Below, piece by piece: positions 40,460-51,960 of a stretch of DNA of 64,000 nt (positions are counted from its first letter, which is position 1; each line of letters starts with the position of its first letter). Position numbers and translations under genes: made by a program. Location of the stretch: positions 1 through 64,000 of the forward strand of contig NW_023501151.1 of NCBI RefSeq assembly GCF_014066305.1, in the 5' to 3' direction. This DNA is from Letharia columbiana (Eukaryota > Ascomycota > Lecanoromycetes > Lecanorales > Parmeliaceae). The notes under the pieces were generated by a model that was not told where the DNA came from, did no database searches, and saw only the letters and a program-made list of their open reading frames with translations.

Positions 40460-41830
40460 TTAGTATATATAAAAGAATAAGATAGAGCTGAGCTTGAAAA
40501 CCTTAAATTTATATGTGCAGCCAATCATAAATTCGAGGTTATTACGCCTTTTGGCTAGACTGACTAAGTTAGCCCGCTAGCCCTTTCGAGCTCCCTTATT
40601 AAAAGTTTATGTGTAGAAGTCTTACACTCTGAAATAACCAGCTCTCTACGGATGCTATTTCTTCATAATTTCGTAAATTATAGAGTTTAGTATACGCTTT
40701 CTAACGCTATAAAAATAATGAAGTTTGGCCTACTATTAGTAGATTAAATTGATATTCAAATATCGTAGTTATATTAAACGCGTCCGGGATCGAATAATAA
40801 TCCTTCCACCTGTTTGTGCAACCATATTTCTTCTACAATTCTACCAATCCATCAATTTTGAATAAATTCGCCCTCGATACCCCTCGCCCAAATGTTGCTA
40901 CCTTCCGCCCGTCTTTTGAACCCCCTACTGACGCCCTCAGGCCACCCCTCGGCGAATCCGCTACTGCTGGCAATCAAGGCCGCAAGCGAGCTTAACAGCT
41001 ACCTACTACTGCTTATAAACGCGTTGAAAGGCCCTCAAAAAGAGCCCGAACGGATACGTCCTCCCCTATATACTCCTCTCAAGCCAGCGGTAGGTGGGTT
41101 AAACTGACATTCAAATATTGTAGTTACATCAAACGCGTCCGGGATCGAATGATAATCCTTCCACCTATTTGTGTAACCATTCTTCTTCCACCATTCTACC
41201 AATTCTACCAATTCTACCAATTCTACCAATTCCACCAATATGAATATATTTACCCTCGGTACCCTCGCACTCAGTTGAATAAGAGGAGGATCTATAACAG
41301 GCGAATGCGGAGAACACTGCGGAGAACATTGCGGAGATAGTCATCAGCAGCAGTGACATAACAGGCCTACTCTTTACGATCTTATACTAATTTACTCAGC
41401 CAGTGTAAGAGAAGTTAATACAGTAGGCGAATGCGGAGAACACTGCGGAGAAACCAAGCGGCAATAAGGCCCCCAGCACCAAGAACACGGCTCAGCTCTC
41501 CAAGATCCCACGTTATATGCTCTCCACGGTTCCACATCAAATCATTACTCAGCAAGCGGAGAATACCACTGTAACTTAGCCTGTTATCCCCACTGCATTA
41601 AGGAGTAAGAGGAGGAACTATAATAGGTAAATGCGGAGAATACTGCGGAGAACACTATGGAGAATACTGCGGAGAAATTAAGCGGCAATAAGGCCACCAT
41701 CGTTAGGAACACGGCTTAGCTCTTCAAGATCCCACGTCATATGCTCTCCACGATTCCTTATCAAATCATCACTCAGCAAGCGGAGAACACCACTGCAACT
41801 TGGCCTGTCATCCCCACTGCATTGATATGT
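40460..41830 (-). mobile_element. Long CGAG/CTAA element, inverted, 5'-truncated
   Basis: Minus-strand relative of 33544-35845. It starts with the complement of CTAA (TTAG at 40460, A outside) and follows the long variant through its minisatellite (gcggagaacactgcggag boxes at 41305-41335, 41435-41455 and 41635-41675) until about 41830, where homology stops at an inverted-repeat element. The half nearest 40460 is mildly RIP-mutated, the rest nearly clean. Confidence 0.65.
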
Positions 41831-41842
41831 AGTCTCAGAATT

Positions 41843-41917
41843 CAGACTCTACATTTTAGGGGGGGCCGGAATATTATAATCCCGAGCCGATTACGTCATA
41901 CCCCCCTGTAGAGTCTG
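41843..41917. mobile_element. Small inverted-repeat element or hairpin
   Basis: CAGACTCTACA (41843-41853) is perfectly complementary to TGTAGAGTCTG (41907-41917). A run of seven G follows the left arm after TTTTA and a run of six C precedes the right arm. A 75-bp fold-back; may be a miniature transposon or the end of a larger one, inserted at the break of the long CGAG/CTAA copy. Confidence 0.5.
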
Positions 41918-41929
41918 AGTAGGAAACCA

Positions 41930-42675
41930 CGGAATCGCTACATTGACCGTTATTTTTGTATGAGGCACCCGCAATAATTGACCGAAATACGAAATTCGCG
42001 ACTTTCAACGATTTTTCCACAACCACCACATGATTCTTTGAAGTCAATCCCGGCGGGAATAGACCTATCGAGGTCGCTGATTAAGTATTTGAGCCTTTTA
42101 TTAGGATCGGATAGCTTGTTATTGTCGCACAAGCTGATCCGAGACCGCGATCTCCGCTAACGCTTACAGCACCCACCTCCAGCCGACCAATCTTTACCAG
42201 GAAAACCTCAGACGATAGCGCATCGTATTCAGCACCATTGGAAGGTCATATGACGAACCGGGTTAAGGAATTGCCCGGGCAGATTTGTCACATTACCCTT
42301 AGTCAGAAAGTCGAGCACTCGAGATACGCCCCCTATAGAAATATATATTAACTCGAATACGCTTCGCTCAAGAGTTGGAGGGATCATAGCACACATACCT
42401 TGAATGATATTGACGCGGTTGGCACGCTCAGAACGAGTTCGTGTGGGTGTGAAATACATTGGGGACATTCAGGTACCCAACTTTCTCCATGGCGGCGACG
42501 GCGAGGTATCTTCGAACTTCAGATATTAACCTCTCTATGCCTGATAGTAATATACTTCCTCTACGTGATGGCGAAGTCTAAAAACTTTTGATGGTTCGGA
42601 TCGAAAGAAATTCAAAAATTCATATATTTAGTTCCCCGCGCACGGAAGTTGTCATGAGATGCCTCAGGGATACTC
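41930..42675. other. GC-normal unique-looking segment
   Basis: Lightly mutated sequence between two inverted-repeat elements. It contains the possible gene relic at 42150-42500 and no other feature I can support. Other short open frames here are on both strands and have no recognisable content. Confidence 0.35.
42150..42500 (-). pseudogene. Possible spliced gene relic, unknown family
   Basis: Weak candidate. On the minus strand a frame that could begin at the ATG at 42468 runs to a GTATGT donor-like site at about 42398 and resumes after a TATAG acceptor at about 42333, giving a 66-nt fungal-type intron whose removal keeps the frame through LTKGNVTNLPGQFLNPVRHM to a stop at 42229. The intron length is divisible by three, so the frame is also open unspliced and splicing is not proven. 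A further open segment in another frame (about 42228-42150) ends at a GTAAGC donor-like site. I do not recognise the product and no complete gene can be built, so this is at best a fragment. Confidence 0.25.
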
Positions 42676-43305
42676 ATTTAGCGTATTCAAAAACATCTGG
42701 AATGCTTGGCACCGGAGATCTTTCACACCACACACCCAGATTCGTACTGTAGCATAGAAATCTCTCCGCAAAATTATTCAATAACACTGCTATCGCTAGT
42801 ATAGGTCCCAAATGAAAAGATGAAGCTATACTGAAGTATTGGTATGTTCCTCAGTGTTAGCAACTCAGCTAAAAAAAGCCTGGTCCCGGGGGGTGTCTGC
42901 GCTTGACAGTTAGACACCCCTATTTGGACCTAAATAGTTGGCCCGCGGGGCCTTCGTAGGGCCCCCCGTAGGGCCGTCGCAGGGCCGTCGCAGGGCACCC
43001 GTAGGGACTGCTGCTACCACTCAGCCCCCCATTTATCTGTTTCTGAGCTTCTTAAGCAGAGGCTATTTCAGTAGTTATGGGGGGGTAGTTCTTGGCGATT
43101 CGGTGGCTGCTGCGTTATTGGTGCGTTTGGGGGGTATAGCTGAGGTTATATAGCTTCAAAATTGATTAAATGCGACTATTTGCGATGTGGCTACTTGATT
43201 TGAATGATTTTGCGGAGAGATTTCTATGCTACAGTACGAATTTGGGTGTGTGGTGTGAAAGATCTCCGGTGCCAAGCATTCCAGATGTTTTTGAATACGC
43301 TAAAT
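42676..43305. mobile_element. TIR element with 106-bp arms
   Basis: Arms 42676-42781 and 43200-43305 are inverted copies of each other, both 106 bp, with about two mismatches. The outer end is ATTTAGCGTATTC. The 418-bp interior is GC-rich in its middle and has no transposase. Within it, GGGGTGTCT and AGACACCCC (about 42890-42925) form a nested hairpin, and 'cgtagggc/cgtcgcaggg' units repeat at 42955-43015. No clear target-site duplication (left flank ends TACTC, right begins AGGGC). Non-autonomous DNA transposon or fold-back element. Confidence 0.7.
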
Positions 43306-43351
43306 AGGGCCACTAGCGTAGGCTTGGCACCGCACATATCTGCCTGCAGAC

Positions 43352-44099
43352 CACATAGATAATCAACATCTTTTACAACACACACATATATGAGTCAAAC
43401 CATAATGATTCCTTAACAGAAGTAGTGTAGGGCGGATATTACTTTGACAATTTTATGGAATCCCCCAAAAACGAGTAGCGGGTCGGACTCTTTCTCGCTC
43501 TTATCGGGGCAAAATTCTATGTGTCGTGAGAGTGCGGAGGAGCAGAGTAGTTGCCATGACTCCAATAGGTAGTAGGTACCTTGCATACTGTCAGCAATTC
43601 CTGCGGCTGAGACTTAGTGCCCATACTTGTATGTACGCAGGGGTGAATATCTTATATCAGCCAAACCACCAAAAAAATGAGGCTTGGCAGGGTTTTCTAC
43701 TGAGACTAATTGATATGGTATACCACTGCAATAGACAGGTTTAGCAACGAATTTCAAAAGAATGATTCAAAGCGGGAACAGCCCTACCCTTCTACCGCTA
43801 ACCCGATTAGGAAATATCACGGATCTCGGCGAAACCTTTGCCGAAGAGTTACAAATCTCTTTGAATTTCACTTATTCTTCTTCTTTCACCACATATATAC
43901 CTCATGAACTCCTCCAATAATGGGGCCCTCGTTGCGACGACCTTTACAGTCATATTGCTAGGCTATTAGGCTGTGATCGCCACTACACCACGTTATAGAT
44001 ACATCTCCCCAGTGAAGTACGAGCAGACCGATGTTAAGGAGTCATTGTGGTTTGACTTATATATGCGTGTGGTGTAAAAGATGTTGATTAATCTATGTG
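43352..44099. mobile_element. TIR element with ~67-bp arms
   Basis: Arms 43352-43418 and 44032-44099 are inverted copies with roughly 90% identity and one 1-bp indel. Their 'ttttacaacacacacatat' block resembles the 'ctttcacaccacacaccc' block in the arms of the neighbouring element at 42676, suggesting related families. The 613-bp interior (43419-44031) is GC-normal; two short overlapping frames (43526-43744 and 43710-43907, plus strand) show no known domain and I do not call them genes. Confidence 0.6.
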
Positions 44100-44104
44100 C
44101 CCGC

Positions 44105-44720
44105 ACGCATCTCATGATAATTGCCCATAAAAATCAGAGAGATGCCATGTTCTCATGGCAAGAAGTATACATGCATGATTCTTCGAATGTCGGAAATAAA
44201 TGGAGATGTAAGGCTAATTAGTGGTGTGTATCCCACGAAATCTCCTGTCGTAGTGAAAGCTTTCGATTAATGAAATGGCTGTCGAAACAAGATATCGGAC
44301 GGTTTCAATTCGTCCAAATATGCATCGTTCGATAGATGACCCCTGCCTGCAGAGGTTTAATTGGCTGCGATCGACGTAGTAGGTCCTTCTCTTGTGTGCT
44401 CATTGCAGTAATGTACTACAATATGATATTGCCTAGGTCAGCAGCAGCAGTGACACAACAGGTCTACTCTCCACAGTCTCACATCAATCCACTCAGTTAT
44501 TCACTCAGTCAGCCACTTAGCCAAAGCACTCAGTTGAGTAAGAGGAGGGACCACCGCAGCAGGCAAATGCGGAGAACACTGCGGAGAGACCAAGCGACAA
44601 TAAGGCAACCATCATCAAGAACACGGCTCAGCTCTCCAAAATCCCACGACATATGCTCTCCACGATCCCACGTCAAATCTCCACTCAGCAGGCGGAGAAC
44701 GACACTACAATTTGACCTGC
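44105..44720. repeat. Rearranged fragments of the long CGAG/CTAA variant
   Basis: 44110-44430 matches 33800-34090 of the long element in the same orientation (for example 'ggacggtttcaattcgt' and 'atcctcctct' boxes). 44440-44720 matches its minisatellite region in the opposite orientation (gcggagaacactgcggag). The copy has therefore been rearranged. It is lightly mutated, and its sequence is more diverged than RIP alone explains. Confidence 0.6.
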
Positions 44721-44722
44721 TA

Positions 44723-44808
44723 ATCGTATGGGAACACGCTACACTTAGTATGGGCCACCTCAACGCGAAGGCCACCCCAACGCGTAAGTGTAGCGTGTTC
44801 CCATACGT
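44723..44808. mobile_element. 86-bp mariner-like MITE
   Basis: Almost entirely terminal inverted repeat: CGTATGGGAACACGCTACAC at the left is matched by its exact complement at the right (23-bp perfect arms ending CTTA/TAAG), with about 36 bp between. It is flanked by TA on both sides (44721-44722 and 44809-44810). The TA duplication suggests the Tc1/mariner group. A shorter RIP-mutated copy is at 59882-59924. Confidence 0.75.
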
Positions 44809-47639
44809 TAAATACTATTCTATTTATAAACGCGTTAATAAACTCTAACTTTTTATATATATTATTATCTTTTCTTATATTTTAACGCGTTATTTATATT
44901 TATTCTTAAATTTAGTTCTATATAAATATAACTATTAATATACTTTAACTTTTATATTATTAGAATTCTTATTAATAATAGTAATATAAATTATTCTTTA
45001 CATTATTATTATTTAAAGAATTTAATTTATCTTTTTTTAAACTTTATTTAAGTATTAATTTATAGAAAAATTATTAATATCTCTTCTTCTATTAAATCTC
45101 TTTAAATTAAAACTTCTATACCCGCGTATATAATTACTTATTTATTTACATTCTTATTTACTTACTTATTTACTATCTTTAATATTTTAAAATATTAAAA
45201 AAAAGTTTAATTAAGATTATATTATTAATAATAATCGCGTTAAGATATAGTAAATATAAATAGAATTTAAATATTAGATTATAAATAATTTAAGAAGAGT
45301 TATAATATTTATATAAATTTAAGCTATAAAGAGAGTTTAATAGTATAAAGAATAGAAGTATAATAAAACTAAAAACTCTTATTATTTTAAATCTATCTCT
45401 CTTTAAGAGATTTAAGAGAATATAAAATATTATCTATAAATAATATTTAACTTTCGAATATTAATTAACTTAAGCTATACGTATTAATTCTATAAAAACT
45501 CGTTTATTTAATATATATATATATTATTTATTAAGATTAATTATATATTATCTATAAATAATATAATTAATAATTTATAATAGTAAGTAATTTATAATTT
45601 AATATATCTACGATTCTATATTAACTTATCTTCGAAGAATATTCTTCTTCTTTATATCTTTCTTTTACTATACTTTATATAAGAAGATTTTTAGATATAT
45701 AGAAGAAGAAAATCTAAGTTAACTATCTATCTAAATACTTAATAATTTTAAAATAATTTAACGAAGTCGAATAAATTAATAACTTAATAGATTCGATTTT
45801 TATTAATATAGTTAACTAATAATAAATAGAGTAAACTATTATTTTAATCGCTCGCTTAAATATATTAGTTATTAATAGAGTATTAAATCTACTAGCGGTT
45901 ATTTAAATAATATTTAAAGATAAATCTTTAGAGAATTTAAATAATATATTAAGTTTCTAAAGTTTAATTACTCGTATATTTTAGAAGTTAGCTATTTAAT
46001 AAATCGATAATATTAATAAATCTTTTTACTTATCGAGTTATCGCTAAATTTATTAATATTTCTATAATATTAAATAGCTTATTTCTAAGATCTACGAGTA
46101 AAAAATATTTAAATAAGTCTAATTTTAATACTAGATCTTCGCTCTTTAAATTATAAGATAGTTAATAACCGCGTTAAAGCTTAAATTAATTACGAGATAA
46201 ATCTTAACTCGAGAATTATTTATTATTTATATCTCTTTCTAATTCTAGAATAAATAATTAAAGTAAACGATAGCGCTCTATCTTTACGATATTTAAAGAG
46301 TTATAATATAGTATAAATAACTAGAGATAGCTAAATATTAAGAAGTTACGCTATTAAATCTAATATCTATATAAAGTAATTATTTATCTCGATTAATAAT
46401 ACTATATATTATAAGAATAAATATAAGAATAATAGTAGTAATAATAGTAGTAATATAATTAATTAAGATAAAGTAGAAATAAAAGAAGATAAATAATAGA
46501 TTTAAGATTTTATATAAAAAGAGATATTATAAAGAATATCTTAGTAAAGAAGTATTAGTATTATAGAGAATTAATAGAGATATTAGTTAACTAAAATAAT
46601 ATATTCTATTTTATTATAAGAAAATAATCTATTCTCGTCTTTACTTCTACTATCGCTATTTATAATAGAGTTATTATTTCGTTCTTATTATTATTCGCGA
46701 ATCTTATTATCTAATTATATTATCTCGAATATTTAATAATATTATTTAAAGCTTCTACTATAGCGTAATATACTTTTATATTTTTTAATATTAATTTTTC
46801 TTTAATTCTACTATTTAACGACGCTATTCTTTTTTTAATAATTTAAATTTCTTTCTTAATATATATAGTATTCTTATATTTTCGATAAGTTAACGCTAGC
46901 TTTAATAGTCTATTTATTATTAATAATATTCTTTTTAATAGAAAAAGAATAAAGCTATTAAATTTAATATATATTATTACTTTTTTAATAACTTATAAAG
47001 AGATTTACTCGAAGATTTAATTTATAAATAAGTAATTTAAAAGCGCTTAATATTAATTAAAAGACGAATATTATTTATAAATAATAATACTTATCGATAT
47101 CGTATCTACGCTATTAAATTTATTTTCGTAATTTATTAACTCGAGATTATCTCTTTTTTAATTAAATAAGTTATCTAAAGACGCTTAATATTAATTAAAA
47201 AACGAATATTATCTATAGATAATAATACTTATCTATTAAGAATCTCGCTTATATTAATATATATTTAGAGAAAGTTAAAAATCTAAACTCTTTAAACTAG
47301 CTATAATTTTCGAGATAATCGAGTTTAAGAATAATAAAATTTATCTTTATTAAAATATTTTTATTTTTTAAATTATTATAGTTATTATATTAAGTAAGCT
47401 TAAACTTCTATTTAAATTAATAGACTAGTCGATATCTTATAGCTATCTTTTATTAAAATATCGAGAGCTATATAATATTTAAGAGATCTTTTTTTTATAT
47501 AAATACTTTTTAATTAGTAAGTTTAATTCTAATTTTTAAAATCTTCGATAGCTTAATACTCTTCGCGAACTTTATTAATTAGAAATTAATTAAATTAAAA
47601 TTAATACTATTTTCGAAAGAGATATTAAGCTTTTAAAAA

Positions 47640-48190
47640 ACTCTTAGTTATTAGCGATAATTAACTTAACTTTATCTTTAAATTCTTTATTAATAATCTA
47701 CTTTATTTATCTCTAATAATTTATTATAAGAAACTTCTTACTCGTTAATCGTAGATAAGCGTTTTAAATTCTTTATACTTAGTTATTAGCGTTAGCGATA
47801 AACTTCTTATACTTAATCGTTAGCGATAAATCTCTTATATTTAATTATTAGCGATAGATCTCTTATATTTAATCGTTAACGTCGACTAACTTAATTCTAT
47901 TATTAAACTTTTTATTAATAATCTACTTTATATATCTTTAGATAAGTATTTTAGATTTCTTATACTTAATTATTAGCGTTAGCGTTAATAATAGATCTCT
48001 TATATTTAATCGTTAGCGATAACTAAATTAACTCTATTATTAAGCTCTTTATTAATAATCTACTTTATCTACCTCTAATAGTTTATCGTAAGAAACTTCT
48101 TACTTATTAATCGTAGGCGAGCGTTTTAGATCTTTTATACTTAGCCGTTAGCGTTAATTAATTTAATTCTATTATTAAACTCTTAATAGA
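47640..48190. repeat. Nested minisatellite
   Basis: Short units of about 28 bp, 'cttatatttaatcgttagcgataaatct' with C/T and A/G variants, alternate with longer boxes ('taactctattattaa..tttattaataatctacttta') that occur three times, near 47680, 47900 and 48035. A decayed two-level tandem array with no coding frame. Confidence 0.55.
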
Positions 48191-48900
48191 TTTCTTTTAA
48201 AAGTCTAAAGCGTAGATAAGAAAGATAATAGTTATATATATATAACGCTTTATTACTAGATAAGAGATATAAGATATTAGAGTTAAGTAGAATAATTACG
48301 ATTTATATAATATAAGAATAAGTTATAGATAGAATTAGCGAATACGTTATAAATTAAATTAGTAATTATTAGAGTAATTATATATTAATAAAAAGATAAG
48401 CTATTATAAAAAGAAAAGAATAAAGATTAATTAAGAATAATATAGTATTAAAGTAGCTAATAGATCTATCGAAAGATTTATCTAAGAATTAATTAAAGAT
48501 TATTCTTATATTATAGAGATATTTATTACGTTAATCTTAATCTAGATTATAAAAATTATATTAATAAAGTCGAAGGCGTAGTATAATTTCTACTAAAAAG
48601 AATCGCTTATAAGATATTCGCTAATTACTATATATTCTAAAGATGCTTTATTATAGATATTTTAATATTTAAATTATTTAAATAAAGGTAATTAATAGCT
48701 AATAAATAAATATTATTTATAAATAATATAATTTCCTTATCTATATTAAACGTATATACTTCGAAAAAAAAAGAAGAAAAAAGTAATATAATTCTAAGTC
48801 TTTAACTTTAATTACTTCTCTTACTATTTTTATTATAACTCTTAATTATCTTATCGCCTTAGTTATTTATAATAACTCTCTTTTTATTTTATCTTATATT

Positions 48901-48959
48901 TCGGCGAGTTTTCTTAATAGATTAAAAATCGAGATTAAGATTCGAAGTAAACTCGCCGA
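48901..48959. repeat. Hairpin with GC-rich arms
   Basis: TCGGCGAGTTT (48901-48911) and AAACTCGCCGA (48949-48959) are exact complements separated by 37 bp of AT-rich DNA. Possibly a tiny MITE relic; may be the base of a structured element. Confidence 0.5.
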
Positions 48960-49753
48960 CCTTTCGCTTCTCGAATTTTTTAATTAATAACTTATTCTTA
49001 ATCTAAAAGTTGCGAGCTTAAGCTTAATCGTCTTTAGCTTCTTAATTTAATCGTTTATTAGCTTTTATATAAGAGTCTTAATATTATCGAAAGATAGTAA
49101 AAATAAGAAAGATATAAATAAGAATTCTTCTAATATTAAAGAATTAAAGAAATCTTTATTTAAAAAAAAGAGATTTAATATTAAATACTTAAAGTTTTTA
49201 AAGCTTATAAAAGGCGTAGATATAAGTATTAGCTAAGATTATTTTAATTTTAATTATTATTATTTAGCTATTAATAACTTCGATTAATTAATTAATATAA
49301 TTATCGTTTATAGAAATTATAGTATTCTCTTTATAGTACTTATAATCTTCTTCTCTAATACTTATATTTTCTTTTAGATTAATATATTTATACGAGTAAA
49401 GGCAATTATTTTTTTAATTAGAGCTATCGAGTAAGTAGGTAAGCGATCTTTAATAAGCGAACTTTGGTGAGTGAACTTTGGTGTGCGATATTTGAATTCC
49501 TTGCCCTTTAATGATTATAAGACAAATTCTTAAAATTCTTAAAAATTCGGAAAGCGCAGATAGCGCTTCAAAATTTCAAAAAAGAAAATTCAAAATTTCG
49601 ATAGAAAATAAAAAAGTTATTACTATTGTAAATAACGTACACCTATAATTTAATAGAGGGAGGCGCGGGAGGGCGAGATTTTGATAGTTGCGGACGCTAA
49701 TTTATTTACCCGCTGTGACTTAGCCGGTTTAATCAAAGAGCGTAGTAACCCTG

Positions 49754-50462
49754 AGGGCCCCTTCTGCAACCACATATTTTGGAAATAACCCCTACATATT
49801 TTCACTAAATAACGCCACCACTTGGCTAGTAAGAACAAGGCTTGAAAATAACGCTTAGGATATTTCCAAAACAAGTAGAATATGTGTACGGTTCCGTTCT
49901 GTAACCCTGTTTCTGAGGCTGAGTCAGAATCGTCGCAAAAATTGTCTTCTCCGTAAAAAACCATTGAATTCCTACCATTCCATATCGCCATAGCCGAGAT
50001 ACCTGCTGCTACTACTGCACAGGCTCTGGCTATCATTGATACTCCTATTACTCCCATTATTACCCCAAATAAGCCTACTCCATGTCTACCGGTACCGGTG
50101 TCTCATTGCCTATGATTTGGAGCCAGACTATGAAGGTAACATTTCGAAATGGTACAACAATATCGTCTTAGCAAGAGAGTAGACACCGGCTTCAAATCTG
50201 AAGCATGGATAAGAAAAAGAGAATAATATATATATATCGGTCATAGATGTCCACTATTCTTGGCGTTCTTAGCCTTATTTTGGCTGAAAACAACCCTCGA
50301 GGGTTGTTTTCAGATATTTTCAAGCCTGTTTTCGCTTAATAAGCGGAAATATGTGGAAATATGATTACAGAACGATACCCTGTATATATTTGACGCTAAG
50401 CTGAAAATTAGTGGAAATATCTAGGGGTTATTTCCAAAATATGTGATTGCAGAAGGGGCCCT
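49754..50462. mobile_element. TIR element, 55-bp arms, non-autonomous
   Basis: Arms 49754-49808 and 50408-50462 are inverted copies with a few mismatches; outer end AGGGCCCCTTCTGCA. Essentially free of RIP, although nested in a mutated repeat, so it is a late arrival. A minus-strand frame (50057-49650) is open across the left arm and into the host repeat; its crossing of the element border argues against a real gene, though the part from 50057 to about 49860 is the element's only sizeable internal frame. The target duplication is unclear because the flanks (CCCTG and AAATT) resemble the empty host site without an obvious repeat. Confidence 0.7.
50284..50313. repeat. Perfect 30-bp palindrome
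   Basis: CTGAAAACAACCC, TCGA, then the exact complement GGGTTGTTTTCAG: a 30-bp palindrome with no spacer, inside the TIR element. As RNA it would be a strong hairpin. Confidence 0.9.
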
Positions 50463-50535
50463 AAATTTATGATTGACTGTATAGACAAATTCAAGATTTT
50501 TAAGCTTAGCTCTATCTTATTCTACTATATATTAA

Positions 50536-51783
50536 TTAATAAAGTAAATAGCGAATATTATTTATAGATAATATTAATAAGAGTTTATTAGAATAAAATA
50601 TAAGTCGTAATTAAACGTTCTTCGATAGTTACTATTTCTTTCTAAATATCTATTTATTTAATAAATTATTCTTTATAATTAGATTATATATATTAATTTA
50701 TTAATTTTATTATAAACGCTATTTAAATATAATTCGATAGTCTTCTATATAGACTTTATTTATAAGTTTATTTCGAATTTTATTATTATTAAACTTCGAA
50801 TATCGCGTTAAGCGCGCCTTAACTTCTATATTAATAAAATTCTTATTAATATAAATAACGATAATATTAATTATTTTATACGCCGCCGTAATCTATAGAA
50901 TTTAATTATAGAAATAATTATTAATAAGAATAAAGATATTATAAGCGTTTTTTTACTTAATTTAAATAATATATATATTAATCTATAAAGTTAATTATAC
51001 GTTTAACGATATATCTATAAAAATTATATTTAAGTTATTTTTCTATAGATTAATAGAGGTAATATTAATCTTAATCTTAATAACTAGAACTTATACGAGA
51101 TAATCCTTATTATTAAATTAATAAATCGTCGTCTCTCGATTCTTAAGTTTATACTTTATATAAATACTAATAATATTAAATTTTAAAATTATTAAAAGAA
51201 TCTTTACTAGCTATATCGTAAATAGTTAATTATAAAAAATAATAATCTTTTAATTATTCTTATTATAGATCTAATAAATAAGATCGATAATATAGAATAA
51301 TTTAATCGAGTTATATATAAGATAATATATTATATTAATATAATCGCGATAAACGAATATATCTAAATTAATCTTAATTAAGTTAAAGAAGTAGATAGCG
51401 TTATAATCTTTATATTTATAATAAAATTTCTTAATAATAATAAGTCTATCGTCGTTAAAAGAGATAGAAATAAAATTATTATTTATTACTTATAACTCTT
51501 AGATATAACTTACGATAAAACGTTATATTTCTTAAGTCTATTTCTTTCGTCTTATCGAACTCTAAATTAAGAAATTAAGTATACGCTAAATAAAGCTTAA
51601 TATACTTCTTTAACTTACGTTTACTTTACTAAAGTTTAACTATAAGCTAATATATTAAGAGAATTTTTATATTAATTCGATAAGAATTATAAGAGTCTCT
51701 ATTAAGAATATTATTAATTCGATTTATAACGATATACTTTAGTTAAATAAGAGAAAGAATTAGTAAAATAAAGAGATTAATAA
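50536..51783. other. AT-rich decayed sequence, no gene seen
   Basis: RIP-saturated left flank of the 7-kb retrotransposon. No open frames or recognisable motifs. Confidence 0.4.
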
Positions 51784-51947
51784 TGTTACGAGCGTACCCT
51801 TGACACACCCCTCAGCCCTATGGCTAGCGGGCCTTGGCGGAGGCATCCCCTACCATATCATGCCTCCTTCCCACCTACATAGTTCGGTACCTTAGTTATC
51901 TTATTCAACATACCTACATTGATATTGCATCTGTACCGGTTCTAACA
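51784..51947 (+). repeat. 5' LTR
   Basis: 164 bp, TGTTA...TAACA ends. Differs from the 3' LTR only at 51941 (T versus C) and 51945 (A versus G). The transcript is predicted to start at A51889 because the 11 nt from there are complementary to the primer-binding site; that would make U3 51784-51888. Confidence 0.92.
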
Positions 51948-51949
51948 CT

Positions 51950-51960
51950 ATAACTAAGGT
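51950..51960 (+). promoter_or_regulatory. Self-priming primer-binding site
   Basis: ATAACTAAGGT begins two bases after the LTR. It is the exact reverse complement of ACCTTAGTTAT at 51889-51899 within the LTR, and does not read as a tRNA 3' end complement (no TGG start). This is the arrangement of Tf1/sushi retrotransposons, in which the first 11 nt of the mRNA fold back and prime reverse transcription. Confidence 0.8.

Larger units (their letters stand above)
44830..49392. other. AT-rich decayed sequence, no gene seen
   Basis: RIP-saturated. I could not identify domains on either strand. Contains a repeat cluster at 47640-48190 and a GC-armed hairpin at 48901-48959, listed separately. Confidence 0.4.
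49393..50535 (+). mobile_element. CGAG/CTAA element interrupted by a TIR element
   Basis: Starts CGAGTAAAGG after A49392 and ends in a mutated CTAA (TTAA) before T50536. The family landmarks are split: 'ttgcggacgctaattta' lies at 49688 and the 3' terminal block resumes at 50463, with a 709-bp TIR element between. Confidence 0.7.

Noticed and set aside
49650..50057. 135-codon minus-strand open frame
   Set aside because: It crosses the border of the TIR element into the CGAG/CTAA host repeat, and part of it is just translated terminal repeat.
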